From Caldilineaceae bacterium (lineage in GTDB: Bacteria > Chloroflexota > Anaerolineae > Caldilineales > Caldilineaceae), in contig JAPKMW010000008.1 of assembly GCA_026645575.1 (NCBI GenBank), positions 133,680-197,679 of the forward strand: 64,000 nucleotides of DNA. Reading direction: 5' to 3'. A program made the translations under genes and the position numbers. Under the pieces are notes generated by a model that was not told where the DNA came from, ran no database searches, and worked only from the letters and a program-made list of their open reading frames with translations. Shown here piece after piece: positions 37,513 through 45,200 of the stretch (position 1 is the stretch's first letter; every line of letters begins with the position of its first letter).

Positions 37513-37518
37513 TATAAT
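37513..37518 (+). promoter_or_regulatory. -10 element for the AAA-nuclease gene
   Basis: TATAAT lies 33 bases before the ATG at 37552, within GCTATAATGA; the -35 position has no good match (TAGTCG at 17-base spacing). GGGAGGTG serves as a ribosome site five bases before the ATG. Confidence 0.5.
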
Positions 37519-37551
37519 GAAAGGAGCAAAGGTTTTCGGGGAGGTGACAAG

Positions 37552-39108
37552 ATGCGCTTTTTCAACACAGCCGGGCCATGTGACCCACGCTTTCATTATA
37601 TGCTTGCGGCCGATGAACGCTTACAAGATGAGGACGTTGCGCGCTTGATTGCGCAAAATTCCTACTTTATTGTTCATGCACCGCGCCAGACCGGCAAGAC
37701 GACAGCCATGTTGGAATTGGCGCACCGGTTGACGGCATCAGGGCGCTACATCGCTGTTGTTGTATCGATGGAAGTAGGCGCAGCTTTCCCTGGCAATATT
37801 GAAGCTGCCGAAAACGCGATCCTCAGTGATTGGAAACAGGCGATCCGCTTTACGTTGCCACTGGAACTCCAGCCACCGGATTGGCAACCAGGCGATCAAG
37901 CTGGACAACAACTTGGCGCCTTTTTAAGCGAGTGGGCCATTGCCGCCGACCGACCTTTGGTCATGTTTTTGGATGAGATTGACGCATTGCAGAATGATGT
38001 GTTAATTTCTGTGCTACGCCAACTGCGCTCCGGCTATTACCGACGCCCCGACGGTTTTCCGGCAGCATTGGCGTTAATTGGTCTGCGCGACGTGCGCGAC
38101 TACAAGGTCGCTTCCGGCGGCAGCACCCGTCTAAACTCACCCAGCCCCTTTAACATTGCCGTGCGTTCCATCATGTTACGGAATTTTACCTCAACGGAGG
38201 TACGTGCGTTGCTGCAACAGCACACGGACGAAACCGGACAAGCTTTCACTGCGGAAGCGCTCGACCATGTTTTCTACTTAACGCAAGGCCAGCCGTGGCT
38301 GGTCAATGCGCTGGCGAAAGTGGCCGTCGAAGAGCTTGTACCAGATGTGACGCAAGCGGTGACAGTGGCGCACATTGAACGGGCCAAAGAAATCCTCATT
38401 CAACGGCGCCAAACTCACCTGGACCAACTCACCGATAAATTGCGCGAACCGCGGGTGCGCCATGTAATCGAACCGATCCTGGCCGGCGCCTTGCTCAGTG
38501 ATATTCCACAGGATGACCGCGATTATGTAGTCGATCTCGGCCTGGTGCGCAGAGAAAATGGGCGGGGGTTGGTCATCGCCAATCCCATCTACCGCGAGGT
38601 GATTCCGCGGTCGCTGGCTAGCGGCGCGCAAGATTCGCTGCCACGTATTCAACCCATCTGGCTGCGACCGGATGGACGCCTGGACAAAGAAAAGTTGTTA
38701 CAAGCGTTTCTGGCCTTCTGGCGGAAGCATGGGCAGCCATTACTCCGGGCCGTCCATTACCATGAGATTGCGCCCCATCTGGTGATGATGGCCTTTTTGG
38801 ATCGCGTGGCCAATGGCGGCGGCATTTTGGATCGCGAATATGCGTTGGGCGAAGGGAAGATGGATCTCTACCTACGCCACGGTGAGGAACAGCTTGGCAT
38901 TGAATTGAAAGTCTGGCGCGACGGCAAAACGGACCCGCTTGACGAAGGACTGGAACAGTTAGATGATTCCCTGAGCAGGCTGGGGCTGGCGAGCGGTTGG
39001 TTAGTGCTCTTTGACCAACGCAGTGGTCTGCCCGATATTAGTGAGCGCACAACCGTTGAGACAACCACTTCGCCGGTCGGACGGCAAGTAACAGTGATTC
39101 GGGGATAA
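37552..39108 (+). CDS. AAA ATPase fused to a PD-(D/E)XK nuclease-like domain
   Basis: A 518-residue protein. The start at 37552 follows GGGAGGTG; the frame upstream is only a repeat. An N-terminal AAA domain has Walker A HAPRQTGKTT (Lys 49) and Walker B LVMFLDEIDAL. The C-terminal domain reads REYALGEGKMDLYL then QLGIELKVW, matching the nuclease core with Asp 438, Glu 451 and Lys 453. Similar AAA-like/PDDEXK fusions are widespread and uncharacterised; defence, mobile-element or signalling roles have been suggested for relatives. The conserved catalytic residues suggest an active nuclease. Confidence 0.8.
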   Translation: MRFFNTAGPCDPRFHYMLAADERLQDEDVARLIAQNSYFIVHAPRQTGKTTAMLELAHRLTASGRYIAVVVSMEVGAAFPGNIEAAENAILSDWKQAIRFTLPLELQPPDWQPGDQAGQQLGAFLSEWAIAADRPLVMFLDEIDALQNDVLISVLRQLRSGYYRRPDGFPAALALIGLRDVRDYKVASGGSTRLNSPSPFNIAVRSIMLRNFTSTEVRALLQQHTDETGQAFTAEALDHVFYLTQGQPWLVNALAKVAVEELVPDVTQAVTVAHIERAKEILIQRRQTHLDQLTDKLREPRVRHVIEPILAGALLSDIPQDDRDYVVDLGLVRRENGRGLVIANPIYREVIPRSLASGAQDSLPRIQPIWLRPDGRLDKEKLLQAFLAFWRKHGQPLLRAVHYHEIAPHLVMMAFLDRVANGGGILDREYALGEGKMDLYLRHGEEQLGIELKVWRDGKTDPLDEGLEQLDDSLSRLGLASGWLVLFDQRSGLPDISERTTVETTTSPVGRQVTVIRG

Positions 39109-39131
39109 GCTGAAGCAGAACCCGGTCGAAG

Positions 39132-39160
39132 TTGTTTGCGTTTTTGACACGCTTTATGCT
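39132..39160 (+). promoter_or_regulatory. Promoter for the dehydratase-aldolase operon
   Basis: TTGTTT (39132-39137), a 17-base spacer and TATGCT (39155-39160). It lies 42 bases before the dehydratase start. TTGACA at 39144-39149 overlaps the spacer but has no -10 at the right distance. Confidence 0.5.
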
Positions 39161-39202
39161 ACGATCAATATCCTCTATTAAACCATTACAGAAACAAATC
39201 TT

Positions 39203-40333
39203 ATGAAACCAACCAAAATCGAAAAAGTGGAACCGATCCTCTGGGATCGCTGGCTGCTCCTGAAAATTTATTGTGAAGATGGCACCATCGGCATTGGCGA
39301 GGGGGGCGTCCACGGCTGGCAACGCCCGACCAAGACGATGCTGGAGGTGATGACGCCCTATCTGCTGGGCCAAGATCCGTCACGCATTGAGCATCACTAC
39401 CAGTGGCTCTACCGCTCGTCCCACTTTATGGGGTCGGTGGTGCAGGGTGCGCTCTCGGCCATTGACATCGCGCTTTGGGACATCAAGGGCAAGCGGCTCG
39501 ATGTACCGATCTATGACCTCATGGGCGGCATGACGCGCGAACGGGTGCGCTGCTATATGCACGTCAACGGCAAAACCATCGATGAATTGGTGGCCGATGC
39601 CGTCGCCAAAGCCAAAGAGGGCTTTACCGCCGTGCGCTTCTCCCCCTTCCCGCCCGATTTTCATCTGCACAAATCATACAGCGAATGGGCCGATGAAGCG
39701 GTGCGACGGGTAGGCGCCGTGCGCGAAGCGGTGGGCAACGCCGTGGACATTTGCGTCGAAATTCACCGTCAGATGACCCCCGCCGAGTCGATCTGGTTGG
39801 GCCGCCGGTTGGAGCAATTCCACCCCTATTTCTACGAAGACCCCATGCTCCCCGACAGCCCGGCGCGCATGGCTGATGTCCAGCAACAGTGCAACATTCC
39901 CATTGCCACCGGCGAACGCTTCACCACTATCTTTGAATACCAACAACTGTTGGAAGCCAAAGGGGCCGCGTATGTGCGCCCCGATGTCTGTCTCTGCGGC
40001 GGCTTGACTGGCAGCAAGAAAGTGGCAGCCATGGCCGAAGCCCAACATGTCAAGGTGATCCCGCACAACCCCCTCAGCCCGATCAGCACGGCGGCTTGTA
40101 TTCAACTTGACGCCGCCATTCCCAACTTTGCGTTGCAAGAATACACCGGTGAGTCGCACCCGCCCAAGAGTGATCTGTTGGTCACACCCTTGGAATTGAA
40201 AGATGGCTATCTCACCGTGCCGACCGGCCCCGGCTTGGGCATCCAACTGAACGAAGCGGCGCTCAGTTATCCGATTAAAGATAAAATTCTGGACACGCCC
40301 ATCGGTTATGATGGGTCGGTGCAGGATCGATAG
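39203..40333 (+). CDS. Enolase-superfamily sugar-acid dehydratase (galactonate/mannonate dehydratase-like)
   Basis: A 376-residue mandelate-racemase-like enzyme. Metal ligands sit in AVDICVEIHRQMTP, FYEDPMLPD and IPIATGERFTT; the general base histidine is in VKVIPHNPLSP. HGWQRPTKTMLEVM and WDIKGKRLDVPIYDLMGG are typical of the D-galactonate/D-mannonate dehydratase groups, which form 2-keto-3-deoxy sugar acids. Exact substrate is uncertain. It is followed after 94 bases by an aldolase-like gene and then the 5' end of an FGGY kinase, consistent with a sugar-acid catabolic operon. No strong ribosome site is seen. Confidence 0.88.
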   Translation: MKPTKIEKVEPILWDRWLLLKIYCEDGTIGIGEGGVHGWQRPTKTMLEVMTPYLLGQDPSRIEHHYQWLYRSSHFMGSVVQGALSAIDIALWDIKGKRLDVPIYDLMGGMTRERVRCYMHVNGKTIDELVADAVAKAKEGFTAVRFSPFPPDFHLHKSYSEWADEAVRRVGAVREAVGNAVDICVEIHRQMTPAESIWLGRRLEQFHPYFYEDPMLPDSPARMADVQQQCNIPIATGERFTTIFEYQQLLEAKGAAYVRPDVCLCGGLTGSKKVAAMAEAQHVKVIPHNPLSPISTAACIQLDAAIPNFALQEYTGESHPPKSDLLVTPLELKDGYLTVPTGPGLGIQLNEAALSYPIKDKILDTPIGYDGSVQDR

Positions 40334-40336
40334 GAA

Positions 40337-40394
40337 TAGGGGCGCGGATTAGCCTACATGTTAATCCGCGCTACCTAAATCCGCGCCCCTACTG
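40337..40394. repeat. REP-like palindrome GGGGCGCGGATTA
   Basis: GGGGCGCGGATTA (from 40340) pairs with an inner TTAATCCGCGC and an outer ATCCGCGCCCC (ending 40389). The nested layout resembles the palindromes at 17897, 20658 and 59313. It separates the dehydratase and aldolase genes. Confidence 0.65.
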
Positions 40395-40427
40395 GCTTAG
40401 ATCACAAATTAAAAACAGGACGACCTT

Positions 40428-41420
40428 ATGCAAAAAGCAATGGATCTGAAATTACAGGACATTCGCACCAATCCGAGCAGCAAAGAATTTATCATCTGCT
40501 ATGCGGCTGACCCGGATATGGGTGCGGGCATGGCGCCCATTGTCGGCGGCTATCCGTCGCTGCGGGCGTATCATGAAAGCTTGGCCGCGCTGATCGAGCA
40601 GGCCAAGTTGGACATTATGCTCACCTCGGTCTCGGCGATGGATGTGTTGGCGCGCGAATGGCGTCTCTTTGATAACTCGCCGGTAACGCCGTCGATCCGC
40701 GCCAATGACGCCACTGATATTTGGAGCGGGCGCGGCTTTACCTATGCCAAAACCCCTTCCCGCCCCTTTGCCACCACAACGATTGAAGAGGCGCAATTTG
40801 GCACGCTGCTGCCCAAGCCGGGTCAACAGCCCGATGTCAACCTGGGCCTCTACTCGCTCACCTTTAACAATGACTTTGAATCGGATTGGTTTGCGCTAGA
40901 GCGCTTGAAGGAATTTCGTATTGAGGCCGTGCGCAAAGGCTTCCGCTACTTTATTGAAGTCTTCAACCCTAACGCTCCCGTGAATCTGCCGGCGGAAAAG
41001 GTGCCGGCCTTTGTCAATGACAGCATTGCCCGCATGTTGGCCGGCATTCCCAATGCTTCGCGCCCGGAATTTTTGAAGATTCCCTATAACGGGCCACAGG
41101 CGCTGGAAGAATTGGTCGCCTACACTTCGGTCATTGTCGGCATTCTGGGCGGACCAGCCAGCACAACCTACGACTCCTATAAACTCATTGCCGAAGTCAA
41201 AAAATATGGCGCCCACGTTGCCCTCTTTGGCCGCCGCATTAAGGACGCCGCCGATCCCCTGGCCTTCACCGAATATCTACGCGCTGTCGTCGATGGCGAC
41301 CTAAGCGCTGAAGAAGGGGTAAAAGCTTACCACGGTGCGCTGCAACGGGCTGGGATCAAATCTAGACGCTCGCTGGAAGAAGATATGGTGATTGAAACGC
41401 CGGCGCTGCGCAATAGCTAG
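40428..41420 (+). CDS. Class I aldolase-like protein
   Basis: A 330-residue protein. A beta-alpha-barrel pattern is visible. The segment RPEFLKIPYNGPQAL resembles the strand with the Schiff-base lysine in DeoC/LacD/FbaB-like class I aldolases, and AHVALFGRRIKDAADPLAF resembles the C-terminal phosphate-binding strand. By position behind a sugar-acid dehydratase, cleavage of a 2-keto-3-deoxy acid or its phosphate is a reasonable guess, not proven. CAGGA lies seven bases before the ATG. I do not recognise a named family. Confidence 0.6.
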   Translation: MQKAMDLKLQDIRTNPSSKEFIICYAADPDMGAGMAPIVGGYPSLRAYHESLAALIEQAKLDIMLTSVSAMDVLAREWRLFDNSPVTPSIRANDATDIWSGRGFTYAKTPSRPFATTTIEEAQFGTLLPKPGQQPDVNLGLYSLTFNNDFESDWFALERLKEFRIEAVRKGFRYFIEVFNPNAPVNLPAEKVPAFVNDSIARMLAGIPNASRPEFLKIPYNGPQALEELVAYTSVIVGILGGPASTTYDSYKLIAEVKKYGAHVALFGRRIKDAADPLAFTEYLRAVVDGDLSAEEGVKAYHGALQRAGIKSRRSLEEDMVIETPALRNS

Positions 41421-41473
41421 GCAAAGAGATAAAGAGATTGAGAGAGTAAGCCTCAATCTCTTTATCTGCTCAG
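41421..41473. repeat. Tandem-word palindrome AAAGAGATTGA
   Basis: agagataaagagattgagag on the left and ctcaatctctttatct on the right form a hairpin just after the aldolase stop. The word is the same as at 3299. Confidence 0.65.
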
Positions 41474-41482
41474 GACAACGCT

Positions 41483-41524
41483 ATGCAGACTATGATAGCG
41501 ATTGATATTGGCACAAGCGGCGCG
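41483..41524 (+). pseudogene. 5' stump of an FGGY carbohydrate kinase
   Basis: After AGGA and a seven-base gap, an ATG opens a frame reading MQTMIAIDIGTSGA, the N-terminal ATP-phosphate loop (D-x-G-T-S) of FGGY kinases such as xylulokinase. Directly after GTSGA similarity ends and, 18-20 bases later, the rnc stop codon begins on the other strand. The rest of the kinase is missing. A deletion or rearrangement joined the sugar operon to rnc. The following open frame (antisense to rnc) is not kinase-like. Confidence 0.6.
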
Positions 41525-41542
41525 TCTCCCCTCTACTTACTG

Positions 41543-42352
41543 CTAGTCGTTGTCTTTTGCCTGCTGCTCTTCTGTCTTCTGGCCTTCAGACGACGGGTCG
41601 CTTACCCCATAGCGGGCTTGCAGCTCAGGGTCAGGGGTATACTCCGGGGCGGGCAGGCCAAGTTTACGGAGGGACATGGCGGCGGCTTGTTGGGTGGCGT
41701 CTTGTTTGCTCCGCCCCTGGGCAACGCCATGAATTTCGCCGCCAATGGTCACCTGCATGACAAAGGTTTTGGCGTGGTCGGGGCCGAATTTCTCGATCTC
41801 TTTGTAGCGAGGCGTCAGGTTTTTGTTACTCTGCACCCACTCCTGCAAGCGGCTCTTGGGATCTTTGTCCAGGGCGAGCGCTTCGACGCGCACCAACTCC
41901 TGCTCAGCCAGTGGTAGGACAAAGGCGCGAACAGCATCTAGTCCTTGATCGACATAGATGGCGCCGACCAACGCTTCAAAAGTATCACAGAGGGTCGCCA
42001 TGCGCGTGCGCCCACCGCTCTCTTCTTCGCCATGCCCCAACCAGAGATATTGGCCCAGCTTCAACTGTTCGGCCAGCCGCGAGAGTGTTTCCCGGCGCAC
42101 CAACGCTGCACGCAGATTGGTCAACGGTCCTTCCGAGTAGTCCGGATACTTCATATAAAGTTCCTGGCTGATGATAAAATTCATAATGGCGTCGCCCAGA
42201 AACTCCAATCGCTCGTTGTCCTGTAAATCGTGTGCCGTCGTCGTAATCTCGTTGAGATAGCTGCGGTGAATAAAGGCGCGCTGCAACAAGCGCTGGTCGT
42301 GAAAGGTGACCTGTAGCGTTTGGGCCAGCTTTTCAATTTTGTCTCCGATCAT
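41543..42352 (-). CDS. rnc: Ribonuclease III
   Basis: A 269-residue endonuclease for double-stranded RNA, acting in rRNA and mRNA processing. DNERLEFLGDAIMN is the RNase III signature with the metal-binding acidic residues, DTFEALVGAIYVDQG the second acidic cluster, and HGVAQGRSKQDATQQAAAMSLRKL the C-terminal double-stranded RNA-binding domain. The tail after residue 245 is a charged extension. ATG 42352 is preferred because GGAGG lies five bases upstream; ATG 42364 would place that site inside the gene. No terminator separates its stop from the kinase stump. Confidence 0.95.
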   Translation of the reverse strand: MIGDKIEKLAQTLQVTFHDQRLLQRAFIHRSYLNEITTTAHDLQDNERLEFLGDAIMNFIISQELYMKYPDYSEGPLTNLRAALVRRETLSRLAEQLKLGQYLWLGHGEEESGGRTRMATLCDTFEALVGAIYVDQGLDAVRAFVLPLAEQELVRVEALALDKDPKSRLQEWVQSNKNLTPRYKEIEKFGPDHAKTFVMQVTIGGEIHGVAQGRSKQDATQQAAAMSLRKLGLPAPEYTPDPELQARYGVSDPSSEGQKTEEQQAKDND

Positions 42353-42387
42353 TTCATCCTCCATCGTTGGCTATATGATTTTTACGC

Positions 42388-42486
42388 CACGATGACAGGA
42401 TGACAACATGACAAGATGGTCGCTCTGTGGAGAGGAGTAAGTTGGTAACACAACGCCATCTTGTCATCTTGTCATCTTGTCATAAC
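42388..42486. repeat. Tandem-word palindrome GATGACAAGATG
   Basis: gatgacaggatgacaacatg and caagatgg on the left pair with ccatcttgtcatcttgtcat on the right. Short TAGGTAGA words follow at 42511-42525. It lies between rnc and the regulator gene on the same strand. Confidence 0.65.
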
Positions 42487-42570
42487 CAGCGTTACACACC
42501 TTTCTGGGTAGGTAGATAGGTAGATAGGAAAACCGGTTGTCAGCCCTGACTTACACCTTGTGTCCTTGTC

Positions 42571-43332
42571 TTAACTCGGTGTGAGATTCAACTGATAACC
42601 GGAGCCGCGTACAGTAGTCAGATACTCCGGTTTCGAGGGGTTGCGTTCGATCTTGTGGCGGAGGCGCCAAATGGCAACTTCGATAAAATTGACTTCGTGT
42701 GCTTCACAATAGCCCCAAACGTCAGTGAGGAGTTGCTCTTTGGTGACAGGTGCGTTGGCATTATAAAACAAGAAATGTAAAATGCGATATTCAATTTGCG
42801 TCAGAGAAATTTCTCTTTCCCCGATATAGATTTTGCGATGACGACCATCTAGGTTGAGCAATGGGCGTTTGCTGCCCCGGTGATAGACCGCATTAGCATA
42901 GCCTGCACGACGCAAGATTGCTTGTAAGCGCGCATTTAATTCAGCAAAGGTAATGGGTAACGCCACGTAAACATCAGCGCCCATCCCCAAACTCTCAATC
43001 AACTCTAACTCATTCTTCTGTTCGGTCAGCACCATCAATGGCACACGGCTATACCGGCGTATATGCTGGCAGAGTTGACTAGCACTTACATCCGGTAGCT
43101 CAGTGTGTAATAGAACAACATCAACTGTCAACCGATCGAGCAGTGCAATTGTTTCGTGCGCATTGTTCGCAAGATGAACATAATAACCTGCTTGACTCAA
43201 TTCCTTGTACAAAACCGTACAGCCGGCTTTCTCTGTCATGGTCAGCAACAAAGAAAGGCGTGGCGCCGGCAGCCGCAAGTGAGCAGGTGAACGGATTGGT
43301 GAAGAATCCGACGGCGAACGATAGGTATTCAT
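42571..43332 (-). CDS. OmpR-type transcription regulator with degenerate receiver
   Basis: A 253-residue protein: receiver-like domain (about 27-135) and a C-terminal winged helix (about 150-250; EISLTQIEYRILHFLFYNANAPVTKEQLLTDVWG and EVAIWRLRHKIE). The receiver lacks its phosphorylation chemistry: the acidic pair is replaced by LLLTMTEKAG, the phospho-acceptor Asp by His 76 (VVLLHTELPD), and the conserved Lys by Leu 125 (VALPI). Thr 103 remains. It is therefore a pseudo-receiver that probably responds to ligand, partner or level rather than phosphate. No histidine kinase gene is adjacent. Confidence 0.85.
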   Translation of the reverse strand: MNTYRSPSDSSPIRSPAHLRLPAPRLSLLLTMTEKAGCTVLYKELSQAGYYVHLANNAHETIALLDRLTVDVVLLHTELPDVSASQLCQHIRRYSRVPLMVLTEQKNELELIESLGMGADVYVALPITFAELNARLQAILRRAGYANAVYHRGSKRPLLNLDGRHRKIYIGEREISLTQIEYRILHFLFYNANAPVTKEQLLTDVWGYCEAHEVNFIEVAIWRLRHKIERNPSKPEYLTTVRGSGYQLNLTPS

Positions 43333-43367
43333 AAAATCTTAGTTCTCATACAGTGTCAATAGCTGTA

Positions 43368-43631
43368 TCAACCCTGTTTCTGCGGGGGTTGTTCAACCAC
43401 AGTCACTTCGTCGGGCTGCGCTTTTTGGGCAGATCGTCGTTTTGGGATATTCATAACGCCATCTGCACGCGCAGCAGCCAGACAAGCGCCATAAATAATG
43501 ATCATAGCAAGTAAGGAAAGGGCGATATAAAGAAAAATAGCCGTTGTCATTGGTGTCGTCATCGGTGTCGTCATTGGTGTCGTCATTGGTGTCATCATTG
43601 GTGTCATCATTGGTGTCATCATTGGTGTCAC
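43368..43631 (-). CDS. Small membrane protein with repeat-encoded N-terminus
   Basis: About 87 residues at most. The N-terminus is six to seven copies of M-T-P-(M/T), encoded by a 12-bp direct repeat, followed by one transmembrane helix (AIFLYIALSLLAMIIIYGACLAAA) and a charged tail (PKRRSAQKAQPDEVTVVEQ). Every repeat carries an in-frame ATG, so the true start cannot be fixed; no ribosome site is seen near any of them. The helix and tail look real. It lies 35 bases upstream of the pseudo-receiver gene on the same strand and may be its membrane partner. Confidence 0.5.
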   Translation of the reverse strand: MTPMMTPMMTPMMTPMTTPMTTPMTTPMTTAIFLYIALSLLAMIIIYGACLAAARADGVMNIPKRRSAQKAQPDEVTVVEQPPQKQG

Positions 43632-43632
43632 G
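43549..43632. repeat. 12-bp tandem repeat (ATTGGTGTCATC)
   Basis: About seven contiguous units of ATTGGTGTC(A/G)TC. On the minus strand each unit contains ATG. Being 12 bp, gain or loss of a unit keeps frame. Confidence 0.8.
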
Positions 43633-43796
43633 CGTACCGTTTTCTCGCCTTCTTAATATTTATTCTATACCACTTTCTCCTTAAGACGCTAAAATCAACT
43701 TACGAATTCTTACAATTAAACCACTGAGCTTACATTTTTCAACTATAATATACGACAAATTATGTAGAACTGGAAAATAAATCTACCATAAAGAGG

Positions 43797-43848
43797 TAAA
43801 AACACGAAAGATGTGCACTGCTTCTTGCACACATCTTTCGTGTTTTAT
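43797..43848. terminator. Bidirectional intrinsic terminator
   Basis: AAAACACGAAAGATGTG and its exact complement form a stem of about 17 bp with a loop (cactgcttcttgca), with an A run on the left and TTTT on the right. It would end the minus-strand PKD protein transcript. The rest of 43632-43964 is AT-rich with no gene seen. Confidence 0.8.
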
Positions 43849-43964
43849 CAATTATGGTAGGGGTTACGCAGTTGGGGTTGTGGCAGGAGATCCGCAGGGT
43901 TTCCAAAACACTACAGATTTGTACCACTGCGTAACTTCTATCTGTTACCGACTACCTGCCCAGC

Positions 43965-44981
43965 TTACCGCGCAACGAATGGTGTGTACGCACGGAAAGG
44001 CAATGTATCTGCGTTGCTAATCAAAATCGGACCGTCGGCGGCGGGGTTTGATTCGGTGTCGGTAATCTCCTGGACGCTCTCTTCAGCGTTCAGATCCGTG
44101 GCCTCCTCGCCTTGGCGACCACCACTTGTACGCGGGGCGACGGTCATGGGGAAGGTGATAAACTCATTGTCTGCCGGCCAGCTATCGTCGGCGCCTTGTA
44201 GACGAGCAAAGGCTTTGAAGGTGACTTTGCCCATAGCCGCATCAGCGTCGGTGGGCGTGTAGAAGAAGATGAAATCGGTTGTAGCCGGACTGCTTTGCAC
44301 TGTCACTTCTTGCGTCCACGAGCCAACATAGCCATAGCCGCCGGGGACGCTCTTATAAATTTCAACCGTCACCGTTTCCGGGCGCAGATAGTTGGCGATC
44401 CCTACAGTCAGGCGTACACGTCTACCGGCGGTGCTGCTCTTGGGGCGGGCAAACTTGACAATCGCGACATCATGGTTGCTCACCCGCACAAGACGGGTGG
44501 TCGAAGCCCGTCGCCCGTCGTTGGTAACAACGGTCAGGCGCACATTGTAGTCACCTTCGGCAGCATACTGATGTTGCACCGCAAGGCCCTTGCCGGTGTT
44601 GCCGTCACCAAAATTCCAGTTCCAGGCGCGCAGGCCGTAGCCCAGCGGGTCATAAGAGGGATAAGCAAAGAAGCTGACAGGGGCAAGAGTGGAAGGCGAC
44701 CAGGGGTCGGTAAAGAAGTCGGCCACGGGCGTCGGCAAGGGCGAATCGAAGGGGGCCGAAACGCTATCGACCAATGAATCCGGCGTATCGTCGGGTGATT
44801 GGGCGTGCGCTTGTTCTAGCGCGCCCAGTAAACAGAGAAAGCCGGCCAACAAGACCAGAATGAGGGTCGAAATTTTATTGGTGCGCGCCATACCGACAGC
44901 GACGCTTTGGCCCTCGACAATCGGTTTGCGCCCCCAACGACGGGTGCGCCACTGCTGTAATCTTGCATTGTACCAAGACAT
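43965..44981 (-). CDS. Secreted PKD-domain protein
   Basis: A 338-residue exported protein. AAGGAG lies six bases before ATG 44981; ATG 44999 is less likely. A signal peptide follows a positively charged N-terminal extension of about 30 residues (TLILVLLAGFLCLLGALEQAHA). A PKD domain spans about 85-160, with LRAWNWNFGDGNTGKGLAVQHQYAAEGDYNVRLTV showing the W-x-F-G-D-G core. A second beta-sandwich follows (RLTVGIANYLRPETVTVEIYK). The C-terminus is FRAYTPFVAR, matching in form the tail of the secreted protein at 3743. The role is probably surface adhesion or display. Confidence 0.75.
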   Translation of the reverse strand: MSWYNARLQQWRTRRWGRKPIVEGQSVAVGMARTNKISTLILVLLAGFLCLLGALEQAHAQSPDDTPDSLVDSVSAPFDSPLPTPVADFFTDPWSPSTLAPVSFFAYPSYDPLGYGLRAWNWNFGDGNTGKGLAVQHQYAAEGDYNVRLTVVTNDGRRASTTRLVRVSNHDVAIVKFARPKSSTAGRRVRLTVGIANYLRPETVTVEIYKSVPGGYGYVGSWTQEVTVQSSPATTDFIFFYTPTDADAAMGKVTFKAFARLQGADDSWPADNEFITFPMTVAPRTSGGRQGEEATDLNAEESVQEITDTESNPAADGPILISNADTLPFRAYTPFVAR

Positions 44982-45120
44982 GTGATTCTCCTTCATCATG
45001 AATCAATAGGGATGACAAAAGGCGCCAAAGTCTATAAAAGAACCTTGACAACGATAGGTGGCTTACAGCCTTCCTGTAAAGAATAATCGGTAGTGCGTAA
45101 CGGTTTTCCGATACAAACAA

Positions 45121-45149
45121 TTGCCATCGACAGGCAACCATGCTATAAT
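45121..45149 (+). promoter_or_regulatory. Promoter for the Uma2 gene
   Basis: TTGCCA (45121-45126), a 17-base spacer and a perfect TATAAT (45144-45149), 51 bases before the ATG at 45201. This is the best consensus promoter on the plus strand of the window. Confidence 0.75.
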
Positions 45150-45200
45150 CGAACAAATGTTTTTCGGCTGTTGGCTTTTACCTTCAGAAAGGCAAGCCCC

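Noticed and set aside
41525..41917. Continuation of the kinase-stump frame as a 144-residue protein
   Set aside because: Beyond codon 14 it is the complement of rnc with no kinase motifs, so it is a chance extension of the broken gene.
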